A stretch of 64,000 nucleotides of DNA from Mediterraneibacter butyricigenes (lineage in GTDB: Bacteria; Bacillota; Clostridia; Lachnospirales; Lachnospiraceae): contig NZ_BHGK01000001.1 of NCBI RefSeq assembly GCF_003574295.1, positions 992,001 through 1,056,000 on the forward strand. Reading direction: 5' to 3'. Below the pieces are notes generated by a model that saw nothing but the letters and a program-made list of their open reading frames with translations, was not told the origin of the DNA and ran no database searches. Both the position numbers and the translations under genes were made by a program. Position 1 is the stretch's first letter, and the number at the start of each line of letters is the position of its first letter. Shown one piece after another: positions 43,665 through 56,678 of the stretch.

Positions 43665-43683
43665 GCTTTTTCTACTATTATTA

Positions 43684-44046
43684 CTATTCTATGATCGGTT
43701 CTTTTACGATAAACGGAAAATAATCTCTGATCTTATAAAATTCTGCCAAATGTTCTGTTACCAGATGTACCGCTTCTTTTTCATCACTTCCTCTGAAAAT
43801 CGCCAGCCGGACCGCCATCGTATCTACCGCCACTCGCATCACGCCCAGATTGGCAATATCCTTTTCGTCAAATGTGGCAACTTCAATAAATCGATTCGGA
43901 TATATATTCACGAGTCCGTCTGCTTCTAATTTTCTCAACGCGTCCCTGACCGGAGTCCGACTGATTCCAAGGTCTTTTGCGATTGCTGTTTCCGGAACTT
44001 TATCACCGGGATGAAGTTCCAGTGTTAATATCCTCTTTCTTTTCAA
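43684..44046 (-). pseudogene. Truncated GntR-family (FadR/FCD subgroup) regulator
   Basis: About 120 residues. The winged-helix DNA-binding domain is nearly complete (HPGDKVPETAIAKDLGISRT, PVRDALRKLEADGLV), and the first FCD helices follow (LGVMRVAVDTMAVRLAI). The effector domain stops after about 50 residues, where a full protein would have 120-140. The frame begins with TTG without a ribosome site, while a better start (MKNAMIKKLE) lies upstream in another frame, so a frameshift at the 5' end is likely too. It presumably once controlled the alcohol-dehydrogenase locus beside it. Confidence 0.6.
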
Positions 44047-44147
44047 GTTTTTTAATCATGGCGTTTTTCATACAAAAAGTAACTCTCCCTTTAATAATAT
44101 AGAATCTGGCATCTTTTCACAAGAGCACTCTTCTAAAAACTCCTATT

Positions 44148-45260
44148 TCAAAACAGTTCTTTATAAATTTTGATAATGCGGTTTCTGTCTAATTCTACAA
44201 AGTTATTTGCCATCAGACGTCCCTGATTTTCCAGAACAGAATCTGTAAACTCTTCGATCTGCTCCTCCGTCATTCCGTATTCATGCAATGCCTTTTTCTG
44301 GATCAGATGATTCAGCAGTTTCTCCAGTTCTTCGTAAACTTCCGAACTGTCACATCCTAAGATTTCTGCTATAAACTGATTCAGCACAGCAATCTCTCCG
44401 TCCGTTTTTAATTCCATATAATTCTTCATCACTCCGGTAAAGATTGCGTAGTTCGATTCTCCGTGAGGCACATGGAATGTAGCTCCCAGCGGATAACTGA
44501 GCGCATGCACTGCCGCACATCCTGCATTTCCGAATGCAATTCCCGCATAATTACTTGCCACAAGGAAATCTTCCAGAAGCGGTTTTCTTGCGTCCGGACC
44601 TTCTTCCGCAATCTTTTTATAACCGTTTAAGATCATCCGGATTGCCTGATATCCGAACATTTTTGTCGTATCGGTTGCCTTCGGTGACAAACTGGATTCC
44701 ACCGCATGGATCAACGCATCAATGGAACTTGTTGCAAAGAACTTAAATGGCAGTCCGCTCAAAAGTTCCGGTACCAAAACCGCACTGTCTGCATACATTT
44801 CATCTACCGCCAGACCCTTCTTGGTTCCTCTGCTGTTCAATGCCAGGATCGCAATATTGGTAACTTCACTTCCGGTTCCACAGGTGGTCGGTACCAGAAC
44901 CAGTTCTTTATCTTTCTCGATTTCCAGTTTTCCGTCATAAAGATCCAATACCGGCGAAATATTTTTCAGCGCGAAAATCTTGGAAATATCAATCACGGTT
45001 CCTCCACCGATGGCGATAATCCGTTTGTGTGGGCCATTGATATCTTTGTACATCGCCTCGACCATATCATCCGATGGTTCTCCTGCTCCGTATTTTTCCT
45101 GAAAAAGTGTATCGCATTTCAGATCCAGCTCTCCAAAAAACGGTTGATAAATATACTCATTGGTGATCACCAGGTCGCCTTCTCCGATCTGAAATTCTTC
45201 TGCGAATTCCCCGGCAGTTGCATATTTATAAATCGTGGGTTTCAACATTAATTCTTTCAT
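44148..45260 (-). CDS. 4hbD: 4-hydroxybutyrate dehydrogenase (iron-containing alcohol dehydrogenase)
   Basis: A 370-residue group III alcohol dehydrogenase that interconverts succinate semialdehyde and 4-hydroxybutyrate with NAD(H). The sequence closely follows the Clostridium kluyveri enzyme: LFQEKYGAGEPSD, the NAD site AIGGGTVIDISKI, PTTCGTGSEVTN, and the metal ligands in SSIDALIHAVES and ALSYPLGATFHVPHGESNY. It is full length and intact. Its former partners, a zinc dehydrogenase and a CoA-transferase, are truncated next to it, so the pathway (succinate or 4-aminobutyrate to crotonyl-CoA) is incomplete at this locus. Confidence 0.88.
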   Translation of the reverse strand: MKELMLKPTIYKYATAGEFAEEFQIGEGDLVITNEYIYQPFFGELDLKCDTLFQEKYGAGEPSDDMVEAMYKDINGPHKRIIAIGGGTVIDISKIFALKNISPVLDLYDGKLEIEKDKELVLVPTTCGTGSEVTNIAILALNSRGTKKGLAVDEMYADSAVLVPELLSGLPFKFFATSSIDALIHAVESSLSPKATDTTKMFGYQAIRMILNGYKKIAEEGPDARKPLLEDFLVASNYAGIAFGNAGCAAVHALSYPLGATFHVPHGESNYAIFTGVMKNYMELKTDGEIAVLNQFIAEILGCDSSEVYEELEKLLNHLIQKKALHEYGMTEEQIEEFTDSVLENQGRLMANNFVELDRNRIIKIYKELF

Positions 45261-45308
45261 TGTGAATTCCTCCGTTTTCGGTTCTCCTTACTTTCCCTTG
45301 TTTTCCTG

Positions 45309-45922
45309 TTATCTCTCATCGATCCGGATGATGACCTTCAGCCAGTGGTCGCTTCTCGCAAGCATGTCTTCAAATGCTGTCTGAATCTCATCCAATGGAT
45401 ATACCGCCGAAATCATCTTGTCTGTGATGGTTCCGTCTTCCAGCCATTTTGAAACCGTTTCAAAACGATGACAGTTCATCCGGGAACCGGCAATCGTCAG
45501 TTCCTTTCTGGTAATCAGTCCTGCCGGAATTTCTGCCGGTGTATCATCAAATCCAATCTCTACAATTGTACCACAAGGTGCCGCCAGTTTTACAGCCTGC
45601 GCGAAGGTAAAATGCATTCCCACCGCATCGATCACGGCTTCCACGCCACCTTCGGAGAATTTTTCCACTTCTTCTTCCAGGTTCTGTTTTGTACTGTTGA
45701 CCACTGCATCTGCACCAAAGTTCTCCGCGATTTTCAGTTTTACATCTGCGATATCCGTAACCAGAACCTTGATTCCCTGTTTCTTCAGAACCTGAAGCAC
45801 CGCTACACCGATGGTTCCGGCTCCGAAAATCACCGCCTTATCTCCGCTCTTTACATTTGCTTTTGCCACAATATTGGCCGCAATCGAAAACGGTTCCCCC
45901 AATGCCGCACACTCGAAGGATG
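45309..45922 (-). pseudogene. C-terminal part of a zinc-type alcohol dehydrogenase (MDR family)
   Basis: About 200 residues can be read in one open frame, beginning within SFECAALGEPFSIAANI and continuing with the NAD-binding VIFGAGTIGVAVLQVL and a complete C-terminus. The first 140 or so residues, with the GroES-like domain and catalytic zinc ligands, are missing. The break coincides with an opposing CoA-transferase fragment at 45942. A start at TTG 45902 is conceivable but would give an inactive enzyme. The closest subgroup is sorbitol/threonine/galactonate-type dehydrogenases. Confidence 0.75.
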
Positions 45923-45941
45923 CAATTCCACTGTAAGGATA

Positions 45942-46189
45942 AAGATGATCTTGTAGGGTTAAAGCAGATCAGCGGCGTTGGCGGACAGGTTGATTTTATC
46001 CGCGGAGCCTCCATGGCTGACCATGGGATTTCCATCCTGGCATTCCCTTCCACTGCCGCAAAGGGTAAGATTTCCAAAATCGTACCCTTCCTTGATGAAG
46101 GAGCCGCAGTCACCACCTCCCGAAATGATATCGACTATGTCGTTACCGAATACGGGGTTGCTCATCTGAGAGGAAAAACACTGCGTAAA
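45942..46189 (+). pseudogene. Fragment of a 4-hydroxybutyrate CoA-transferase (Cat2/AbfT type)
   Basis: About 80 codons read DDLVGLKQISGVGGQVDFIR, GASMADHG, AFPSTAAKGKISKIVPFLDE, GAAVTTSRNDIDYVVTEYG and VAHLRGKTLR. This is the conserved C-terminal acetyl-CoA hydrolase/transferase domain. The N-terminal 330 residues and the last 30-40 are absent, and the fragment lies in the opposite orientation to 4hbD. It is the remains of the enzyme that puts CoA on 4-hydroxybutyrate. Confidence 0.8.
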
Positions 46190-46233
46190 ACGCAGCCATT
46201 TACTTTTTTATTTATTTAACACACAACACACAC

Positions 46234-46292
46234 CAAAAAAGAAAGTCTGTTGTCACGAGAGTTGCTCCTCCCTGTGACCGCAGGCTTTTTTA
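46234..46292 (+). terminator. Terminator-like hairpin before sstT
   Basis: An A run, the partly paired arms AGTCTGTTGTCAC and GTGACCGCAGGCT, then TTTTTT. It would have ended the CoA-transferase gene. Confidence 0.55.
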
Positions 46293-46388
46293 GTTATAGA
46301 TCATCAAATCTTTCAATTTTGTCCACACATTTTCTCAAACTCCTAGTGATTTCAACCATTATATGATAAAATAATATGTCATAACGAA

Positions 46389-46409
46389 AAAAGGTTCCCT
46401 GAACCTTTT
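46389..46409 (+). promoter_or_regulatory. Leader hairpin upstream of sstT
   Basis: AAAAGGTTC and GAACCTTTT form a 9-base-pair stem with a CCT loop, some 47 bases before the gene. A plausible promoter precedes it (TAGTGA, 17 bases, TAAAAT near 46370). The hairpin may be an attenuator or only structure. Confidence 0.35.
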
Positions 46410-46456
46410 AGTCGTATGCCTAGCAATAAAATATCTTTAAGAAACGAGGGAAAAAC

Positions 46457-47680
46457 GTGAAACAATTCATTTACAAATGGAACAATCTCAGTCTGATCCT
46501 GCGTATTGCAATCGGACTTGTCATAGGTATCGTTCTCGCACTGGTATGCCCGCAGGCGACTGCAATTTCCATTCTCGGAGATTTATTTGTGGGTGCTTTG
46601 AAGGGAATCGCACCGATTCTGGTCTTCGTACTGGTGGCCAGCTCTCTGGCAAATGCAAAAGGCGGCGTAAAGCATCAATTCCGTACTGTTATTTTCCTAT
46701 ATATGCTCAGTACCTTTCTTGCTGCCGTTGTTGCTGTACTTCTGAGTTTTGTATTTCCGGTTACGTTAAAACTGTCTGAAACAGCTTCCGACAACGCTCC
46801 ACAGAGCATTTTCGAAGTCATCAGCAGTCTGCTGAACAAGATCGTTGCAAATCCGGTGGACTCTTTGATCAATGCAAATTATATCGGAATCCTTTTCTGG
46901 TCTCTGCTGCTTGGTATTGCGTTGAAGAAACTGGCCTCAGACAACACCAAAGAAATGTTTGCAAACCTCTCCGATGCAGTCTCTCAGATTGTAAAATGGA
47001 TCATCAATCTGGCTCCATTCGGAATTCTGGGTCTTGTCTTTTCTTCCGTCTCTACCAACGGTCTTGGAATCTTCAGAGACTATGGAAAGCTGTTACTCTT
47101 ACTGGTTGGATGTATGCTCTGTGTAGCTCTTATCGTAGATCCGCTGATCGCGGCAATCTGCCTGCACCGGAATCCATATCCTCTGGTATTCCGCTGCCTC
47201 AAGGAAAGCGGAGTCACCGCATTCTTTACCAGAAGTTCCGCAGCCAATATCCCGGTCAACATGGCGCTCTGCGAAAAGCTTGGTCTGGACAAAAATATTT
47301 ATTCTGTCTCCATTCCGCTTGGTGCCACCATCAATATGGACGGAGCTGCCATCACCATCACCGTCATGACACTGGCCGCAGCCAATACACTTGGAATTTC
47401 CGTCGATATTCCAACAGCAATCTTCTTAAGCGTGCTTTCTGCCGTTGCTGCCTGTGGTGCTTCCGGTGTTGCCGGAGGATCCCTTCTTCTGATCCCAATG
47501 GCATGCTCCTTGTTCGGAATCAGCAATGACATTGCCATGCGAGTCGTCGGTGTAGGATTTATCATCGGAGTCGTTCAGGATTCTCTGGAAACCGCCATTA
47601 ATTCCTCCGGAGATGTTCTGTTCGCAGCGACTGCCGAATATCGGGAATGGATCAAGGAAGGACGGAAATTGCCATTTTAA
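46457..47680 (+). CDS. sstT: Serine/threonine:sodium symporter SstT (DAACS family)
   Basis: A 407-residue membrane protein with eight helices and two re-entrant loops. Start GTG behind GAGGG. The family signatures are [15 protein letters not shown] (HP1 serine-rich tip), [15 protein letters not shown] (Na+ and substrate site, TM7) and [15 protein letters not shown] (HP2). SstT imports serine and threonine with sodium. It stands alone, with its own leader and terminator. Confidence 0.92.
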   Translation: MKQFIYKWNNLSLILRIAIGLVIGIVLALVCPQATAISILGDLFVGALKGIAPILVFVLVASSLANAKGGVKHQFRTVIFLYMLSTFLAAVVAVLLSFVFPVTLKLSETASDNAPQSIFEVISSLLNKIVANPVDSLINANYIGILFWSLLLGIALKKLASDNTKEMFANLSDAVSQIVKWIINLAPFGILGLVFSSVSTNGLGIFRDYGKLLLLLVGCMLCVALIVDPLIAAICLHRNPYPLVFRCLKESGVTAFFTRSSAANIPVNMALCEKLGLDKNIYSVSIPLGATINMDGAAITITVMTLAAANTLGISVDIPTAIFLSVLSAVAACGASGVAGGSLLLIPMACSLFGISNDIAMRVVGVGFIIGVVQDSLETAINSSGDVLFAATAEYREWIKEGRKLPF

Positions 47681-47716
47681 GAAAGTGCTTTACTTACCTT
47701 ATGCAAACTTTTTCGA

Positions 47717-47981
47717 TATGGATGAAACGTGTTGATAAAGAAGTCCCTCAGTACTTGGTACTGAGGGACTTCTTTTAAATCAAATTTCATATGTGAGTTA
47801 TAAAGATACAACTTTAACTTCTGCAAAAGGAATGCATAAGGGAAGATCCGAAGCCTCAGTACTTTCTGAGAGCGAGCGTGAGCGCTGCTCGAAGGATATC
47901 TCTCTATGAGGCGAAGGCAAGCGTAAGCGGTTCCCGTTGCAACCTTTTGCGGGAGGATAATAGTCTTCATCAACACATTTC
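47717..47981. repeat. Stretch bounded by imperfect inverted repeats; possible small mobile-like element
   Basis: GATGAAACGTGTTGATAAAG (near 47719-47738) on the plus strand and GATGAAATGTGTTGATGAAG (near 47979-47960) on the minus strand are nearly identical. A third relative is at about 37307-37335. The inside also holds the minus-strand 19-mer AAAAGGTTGCAACGGGAAC (47948-47930), found again on the plus strand at 36952-36970. No gene is seen inside. Confidence 0.4.
47737..47776 (+). terminator. Terminator of sstT
   Basis: An 18-base-pair perfect stem (AAAGAAGTCCCTCAGTAC with its complement) and a TTG loop, followed by TTTT. Confidence 0.85.
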
Positions 47982-47982
47982 A

Positions 47983-48729
47983 TCAGAATCCGCGCTCTGT
48001 TATCATTCCATCCGGAATCTCTTTTCCGATCCACTTCCAGACTTTTTCTTCCGATGTATTCAGAACCAGAGTCTCATCAAATCCTTCTTCTTCCAGAAGT
48101 TTCTCCACTCTGTCAAATCCGCCTACATACAGCGGATCATGGGCGTCTGAGCTTAAGATCACCGGCACCTGAAGTTTCTGACACCATTTCAGCATTTCCT
48201 GATAATTCTCCCGGCAATGGATTCTGGAATTACCCGGAAGAAGGGAACTGTTGTTGACTTCCAGTGCCACATGATACTCTTTTGCTGCTTTCGCCAGTTT
48301 CTCATAATCCAGAGGATTCCTGTCATCATCCGGATGAGAGACAAATTTCACCTTCTCATGCTTCATGCAGAGGATCAGATTCTCAGTGTTCTTCTCTTTT
48401 CCCTGATTCTTATAACAGTATCTGTGAATTCCCACGATGGCATAGTCCAATTTAGCCATCAGATCATCTTCCAGGGACAAAGATCCATCATCCAGTACAT
48501 TGACCTCACTTCCATACAGAATCTTTACTCCGTACAGATTCCTTGGACCACTCTTTAAGTTCTTAAAATAAAACGGATCACAGGTTCCGGGAATTCCCGG
48601 TCCATGCTCCGTACATCCTAATATTTTCAGTCCTCTTTCTGCTGCAGCCTGTGCATTTTCCCGGACGGTTCCAAAGGCATGCCCGCTCATAATGGTATGC
48701 GTATGTAAATCTGCGATAATCTTTGTCAT
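47983..48729 (-). CDS. PHP-domain phosphoesterase (YcdX/histidinol-phosphatase-like)
   Basis: About 248 residues from the ATG behind AAGGAAG at 48729. DLHTHTIMSGHAFGT (metal site 1), TEHGPGIPG, YGSEVNV, VGIHRYCY, VSHPDDDRNP and SSDAHDP supply the ring of histidines and aspartates that bind a trinuclear metal centre. The YcdX subgroup has phosphatase activity on small substrates; the natural one is unknown. It lies at the end of the rRNA operon but is separated from it by the terminator at 48770-48807. Confidence 0.85.
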   Translation of the reverse strand: MTKIIADLHTHTIMSGHAFGTVRENAQAAAERGLKILGCTEHGPGIPGTCDPFYFKNLKSGPRNLYGVKILYGSEVNVLDDGSLSLEDDLMAKLDYAIVGIHRYCYKNQGKEKNTENLILCMKHEKVKFVSHPDDDRNPLDYEKLAKAAKEYHVALEVNNSSLLPGNSRIHCRENYQEMLKWCQKLQVPVILSSDAHDPLYVGGFDRVEKLLEEEGFDETLVLNTSEEKVWKWIGKEIPDGMITERGF

Positions 48730-48769
48730 GTGATACTTCCTTTCTTTCTGCCACTCTCCGTACTGTATA

Positions 48770-48807
48770 TAAATAAAAAAACCTGTAAGCAAACACTTAC
48801 AGGTTTT
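48770..48807 (-). terminator. Terminator of the rRNA operon
   Basis: AAAACCTGTAAG and CTTACAGGTTTT form a 12-base-pair stem directly behind tRNA-Asn; the minus strand continues with a T run. Confidence 0.85.
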
Positions 48808-48809
48808 AG

Positions 48810-48881
48810 CTCCCCGAGTTGGGTTCGAACCAACGACCCTTCGGTTAACAGCCGAATGCTCTACCGCTGAGCTATCGAGGA
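48810..48881 (-). tRNA. tRNA-Asn (GTT)
   Basis: 72 bases: acceptor TCCTCGA/TCGGGGA, anticodon loop CTGTTAA (GTT), T-loop TTCGAAC. Last gene of the rRNA operon. Confidence 0.95.
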
Positions 48882-48901
48882 ATATTCATCCATATTTCAT
48901 A

Positions 48902-48924
48902 TACCTTCAAAATCACATACAAAG
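48902..48924 (-). promoter_or_regulatory. 3' half of the 23S processing stem
   Basis: CTTTGTATGTGATTTTGAAGG on the minus strand pairs with the segment at 51998-52021 upstream of 23S, forming the long duplex cut by RNase III-type enzymes. Confidence 0.6.
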
Positions 48925-48956
48925 AACACTTTTCATCCATTCTCCTATCACCTGTT

Positions 48957-51846
<2,890 letters not shown>

Positions 51847-51997
51847 AACTTGCTTCGATTCACGGGAATGAATCTCAGCCACACATGTATAGCGTTACAT
51901 GCGTTGGTAATAGTTCAATTATTTTAGTTCGTTTTCTTCGAACAAGTTAATGTTGTTAACATTACCTCGGATGTCTTGATATTTCTATCTTATCTTT

Positions 51998-52021
51998 GTA
52001 TGCGATTTTCAAGGTACATAA
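51998..52021 (-). promoter_or_regulatory. 5' half of the 23S processing stem
   Basis: ACCTTGAAAATCGCATACAAAG on the minus strand complements 48902-48924 beyond the 3' end of 23S. Confidence 0.6.
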
Positions 52022-52051
52022 AATATGTTTGATTCTCAAATAAGAACCAAG

Positions 52052-52124
52052 TGGAGAATACGAGATTCGAACTCGTGACCTCCTGCTTGCAAGGCAGGCG
52101 CTCTCCCAACTGAGCTAATCCCCC
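52052..52124 (-). tRNA. tRNA-Ala (TGC)
   Basis: 73 bases: acceptor GGGGGAT/ATTCTCC, anticodon loop CTTGCAA (TGC). Spacer tRNA between 5S and 23S. Confidence 0.95.
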
Positions 52125-52151
52125 ATATTCAATTGTTTCCTTTTAAGGAAA

Positions 52152-52225
<74 letters not shown>

Positions 52226-52230
52226 ATGAT

Positions 52231-52347
52231 CTTGGCGGCCACTTACTCTCCCACACCGTTACCAGTGCAGTACCATCAGCCGCTTAAGGCTTAACCATCG
52301 TGTTCGGGATGAGAACGGGTGTTTCCCTTAAGCGCATCGCCACCAAA
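52231..52347 (-). rRNA. 5S ribosomal RNA, placed between 16S and 23S
   Basis: 117 bases: TTTGGTGGCGATGCGCTTAA at the 5' end, CCGAACACGATGGTTAAGC in loop B/helix III and GTGGCCGCCAAG at the 3' end. It follows 16S directly instead of 23S. No second 5S can be seen behind 23S, where only 75 bases separate it from tRNA-Asn. Confidence 0.95.
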
Positions 52348-52359
52348 AACCTTTAGGTT

Positions 52360-52385
52360 ATTGATAACCCAACAATAGACAACAG
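52360..52385 (-). promoter_or_regulatory. 3' half of the 16S processing stem
   Basis: CTGTTGTCTATTGTT on the minus strand pairs with the segment at 54057-54082 upstream of 16S. Confidence 0.6.
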
Positions 52386-52404
52386 CACTCTTTACTTTTT
52401 TCTT

Positions 52405-53943
<1,539 letters not shown>

Positions 53944-54056
53944 AGTGTTTGTGTCCAGTTCAAAATCAACCTTCTGGCTAATTCTTCCCTTTTTACTGTT
54001 GTTTGGTTCGTTTGAACCGTTCTTAAAAATCTTCTCTTATAAGAAATTTTCAAGGG

Positions 54057-54082
54057 TTGTTGTCTATTGTTCAGTTATCAAT
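54057..54082 (-). promoter_or_regulatory. 5' half of the 16S processing stem
   Basis: ATTGATAACTGAACAATAGA on the minus strand complements 52360-52385 behind 16S. Confidence 0.6.
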
Positions 54083-54126
54083 GTTCTTTGTTTTTCGTTG
54101 CTCTTAACTTCAGCAGCAACTCTGTT

Positions 54127-54155
54127 ATCTTATCACATCGTTTTGCGTTTGTCAA
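54127..54155 (-). promoter_or_regulatory. rRNA operon promoter P2
   Basis: On the minus strand TTGACA (54150-54155), 17 bases, TAAGAT (54127-54132), preceded by an A-rich stretch like an UP element. Confidence 0.85.
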
Positions 54156-54214
54156 GAACTTTTTTAATTTTATTTTTTTGCTTTCTTGCTGTGCTCTCAC
54201 GAGTCAGCTTATAC

Positions 54215-54243
54215 ATATTAGCATTTATGCCGTTACATGTCAA
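54215..54243 (-). promoter_or_regulatory. rRNA operon promoter P1
   Basis: On the minus strand TTGACA (54238-54243), 17 bases, TAATAT (54215-54220). It is 88 bases upstream of P2, with A/T-rich sequence before it. Confidence 0.85.
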
Positions 54244-54315
54244 GAACTATTTTAAGAAAATTTTAATTCTTTTTTCGAGACATTTTACAAAATCGCTCTT
54301 ATGTAAAAAGCAAAA

Positions 54316-54405
54316 CGGAGAAGGAGGGATTTGAACCCTCGCGCCGCTACTAACGACCTACTCCCTTTCCAGGGGAGCCCCTTCAGCCAACTTGGGTACT
54401 TCTCC
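54316..54405 (-). tRNA. tRNA-Ser (GGA)
   Basis: A 90-base class II tRNA: acceptor GGAGAAG/CTTCTCC, anticodon loop CTGGAAA (GGA), long variable arm, T-loop TTCAAAT. It lies upstream of rRNA promoter P1 with no clear terminator between, so transcripts may run into the rRNA operon. Confidence 0.93.
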
Positions 54406-54423
54406 AAAGTGTCTGCTAAATAA

Positions 54424-54452
54424 TATACACGATTCTAAGACCGTTGTCCAGT
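54424..54452 (-). promoter_or_regulatory. Promoter of tRNA-Ser (GGA)
   Basis: On the minus strand TGGACA (54447-54452), 17 bases, TATATT (54424-54429). Confidence 0.65.
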
Positions 54453-54536
54453 ACTTTTTTAACTTTTTCTGTACTTTTTATGATGTCAGCTTTCTCACCT
54501 GTTATACTTCAGCATCTTTGCCGGATAACTCTGGTT

Positions 54537-54566
54537 AGAAAAGCCATACAGCATATACTGTATGGC
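54537..54566 (-). terminator. Terminator of tRNA-Ser (TGA)
   Basis: GCCATACAG/CTGTATGGC, a 9-base-pair stem with a 6-base loop, followed on the minus strand by TTTTCT. Confidence 0.75.
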
Positions 54567-54578
54567 CTTAACACCAAA

Positions 54579-54664
54579 CGGAGAGGGTGGGATTCGAACC
54601 CACGCGCCCTTGCGGACAAACGGTTTTCAAGACCGCCTCGTTATGACCACTTCGATACCTCTCC
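54579..54664 (-). tRNA. tRNA-Ser (TGA)
   Basis: An 86-base class II tRNA: acceptor GGAGAGG/CCTCTCC, anticodon loop CTTGAAA (TGA), variable arm TTGTCCGCAAGGGCG, T-loop TTCGAAT. Confidence 0.94.
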
Positions 54665-54697
54665 ATGTTAGCCACCGCTTTCTCAGCGACAAACGTT

Positions 54698-54726
54698 ATT
54701 CTAGCATATTTTCCCTATGCCGTCAA
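54698..54726 (-). promoter_or_regulatory. Promoter of tRNA-Ser (TGA)
   Basis: On the minus strand TTGACG (54721-54726), 17 bases, TAGAAT (54698-54703), 34 bases before the tRNA. Confidence 0.75.
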
Positions 54727-54828
54727 TTCCCAATTTATATTTTTTCAGGCTGTTTTTCCATTTCTTTCTATATATCAGAAAATCCGGGCATTCTTTTCCT
54801 CTTTATCTCGGGCATAACATATGATGCC

Positions 54829-55617
54829 CTACATTTCTTCACATGTTCTTCGCACAAAAACTCCCCCGATTTCCAGATCTTCCGGTGTCGTCAGTTTGAT
54901 GTTTTCATAGCTGCCCATTACCAGTTTAACCGGATGTCCCATCATAGACTCCACGACCATGGCATCATCTGTCACCTGAAGCGTGAGCTTTCCTGATCTT
55001 TCCTGTTCTATCAGTCGGGAATAAGCCTCCCATACAAGTTCTTTTTCAAAAACCTGTGGAGTCTGGATCTGCCAGACATACTTTCTCTCCGGAGTTTCAG
55101 CCACAAATCCCTCCTCATCCGCAATTTTCACCGTGTCTTTCGTTGGCACACCCACCACACAGGCTTTGCTTTTTTTCACTTCCTGATACGCTCTTTCAAT
55201 GGTAGCCTGATCCACGAACGGTCTTGCGCCATCATGAATAAAGACATACAATTCTTTCGTGCTTCCGCCACTTCCAGCACTACTGTCAATCGCATTCAGC
55301 CCATTCCACACAGAATGGTAACGTTCTTTTCCTCCGGCAACAATTGCTGTCACTTTCTTAAACCCATACGCTTCCACAATTTCTTCTTTACAGTAGCTTT
55401 CCTCGCCTGCACCTGTCACCAGTATGATCTGATGGATTCTTTCGGAATCTTCAAAGGCTTTCAGCGCATAATATAAGACAGGTTTCTCATTCAATAGAAG
55501 ATATTGTTTTTTCACGCTGGTCCCCATGCGCTTTCCACTACCTGCTGCCAGTACGATTGCGGTACATCGTTCTTTTATACATCGTTCTTTTTCTCTTTGC
55601 TCTGACATTTCTCTCAT
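54829..55617 (-). CDS. ispD: 2-C-methyl-D-erythritol 4-phosphate cytidylyltransferase
   Basis: About 262 residues. It makes CDP-methylerythritol from CTP and MEP in the non-mevalonate isoprenoid pathway. AIVLAAGSGKRMG is the CTP-binding loop, KKQYLLL, FIHDGARPFV and DTVK follow, and TTPEDL is near the end. Three start codons are close together (GTG 55635, ATG 55617, ATG 55608); ATG 55617 follows CGGAAAG and is taken. A short charged segment precedes the fold, and an insertion of Gly/Ser residues stands near residue 115. It is the last gene of the t6A operon, eight bases behind tsaD. Confidence 0.9.
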   Translation of the reverse strand: MREMSEQREKERCIKERCTAIVLAAGSGKRMGTSVKKQYLLLNEKPVLYYALKAFEDSERIHQIILVTGAGEESYCKEEIVEAYGFKKVTAIVAGGKERYHSVWNGLNAIDSSAGSGGSTKELYVFIHDGARPFVDQATIERAYQEVKKSKACVVGVPTKDTVKIADEEGFVAETPERKYVWQIQTPQVFEKELVWEAYSRLIEQERSGKLTLQVTDDAMVVESMMGHPVKLVMGSYENIKLTTPEDLEIGGVFVRRTCEEM

Positions 55618-55624
55618 CTTTCCG

Positions 55625-56653
55625 TTATCTCTCACCCAGTTTCAGGTTCGGCACGGCATTCAGATCCAACCCATGTCTGGTTCCCGCCAGATATTCATAG
55701 TAAGCCGCCACACCTATCATTGCTGCGTTGTCTGTACAGAAAATCGGAGACGGATAGGAAAATTGAATTCCCTTCTGTTCGCAAGCCGCCTTCATCGCTT
55801 TCCGAAGCCCGCTGTTTGCAGCAACTCCGCCTGCGATCGCAAATTTATCCGTATGATACATTTCCACTGCTTTCATAGAATGTTCAACCAGTACGTCTAC
55901 AACTGCTTTCTGGAAAGAAGCCGCAATATCTGCTGTATTATAGGAGATTCCTTTCATTTCACAGCCATTAATATAATTTAATACTGCTGATTTCACCCCA
56001 CTGAAACTGAAATCAAGAGGTGCTTCTGCCACATGAGCTTTTGGGAAAGAAATTGCCTCTGGGTTTCCCTCTTTGGAAAGTTTATCGATCTTCGGTCCTC
56101 CCGGATACCCCAGCCCAATCGCACGGGCTACTTTATCAAAAGCTTCTCCTGCCGCATCGTCTCTGGTTCTTCCCAGAATCTCATAAGTTCCATAATCTTT
56201 AACCCGCACCAGATGGGTGTGGCCTCCCGATACCACCAGACAGATAAACGGGGGTTCCAGATCCGGATGTTCGATATAATTTGCCGAAATATGGCCTTCA
56301 ATATGATGCACCCCTACCAGTGGAAGTTTCTTTGCATAGGCAATTGCTTTTGCTTCTGCCACACCGACCAGCAGCGCCCCCACCAGTCCCGGACCGTAAG
56401 TTACACCGATGGCATCCATATCATCCAACGTCATTTCCGCTTCATCCAGTGCCGCCTGAATCACCTGATTCACTTTTTCAATATGCTTTCTGGAGGCAAT
56501 TTCCGGAACAACTCCTCCATATAACTTGTGGAGTTCAATCTGGGAAGAGATCACATTTGACAGCACTTCTCTTCCATTTCGGATCACGGCTGCAGCCGTT
56601 TCATCACAGGAACTTTCAATGGCCAGTATTTTAATCTCTTTTTCTTCTTTCAT
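55625..56653 (-). CDS. tsaD: tRNA N6-adenosine threonylcarbamoyltransferase TsaD
   Basis: A 342-residue ASKHA-fold enzyme starting at the ATG behind [19 protein letters not shown] opens the fold; the metal-binding [11 protein letters not shown] holds H-x3-[23 protein letters not shown] and the C-terminal [15 protein letters not shown] are characteristic. It transfers the threonylcarbamoyl group to A37 of ANN-reading tRNAs, together with TsaB and TsaE encoded upstream in the same operon. Confidence 0.95.
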   Translation of the reverse strand: MKEEKEIKILAIESSCDETAAAVIRNGREVLSNVISSQIELHKLYGGVVPEIASRKHIEKVNQVIQAALDEAEMTLDDMDAIGVTYGPGLVGALLVGVAEAKAIAYAKKLPLVGVHHIEGHISANYIEHPDLEPPFICLVVSGGHTHLVRVKDYGTYEILGRTRDDAAGEAFDKVARAIGLGYPGGPKIDKLSKEGNPEAISFPKAHVAEAPLDFSFSGVKSAVLNYINGCEMKGISYNTADIAASFQKAVVDVLVEHSMKAVEMYHTDKFAIAGGVAANSGLRKAMKAACEQKGIQFSYPSPIFCTDNAAMIGVAAYYEYLAGTRHGLDLNAVPNLKLGER

Positions 56654-56678
56654 TTTATCCTCTATTCCTTTCCGCATT

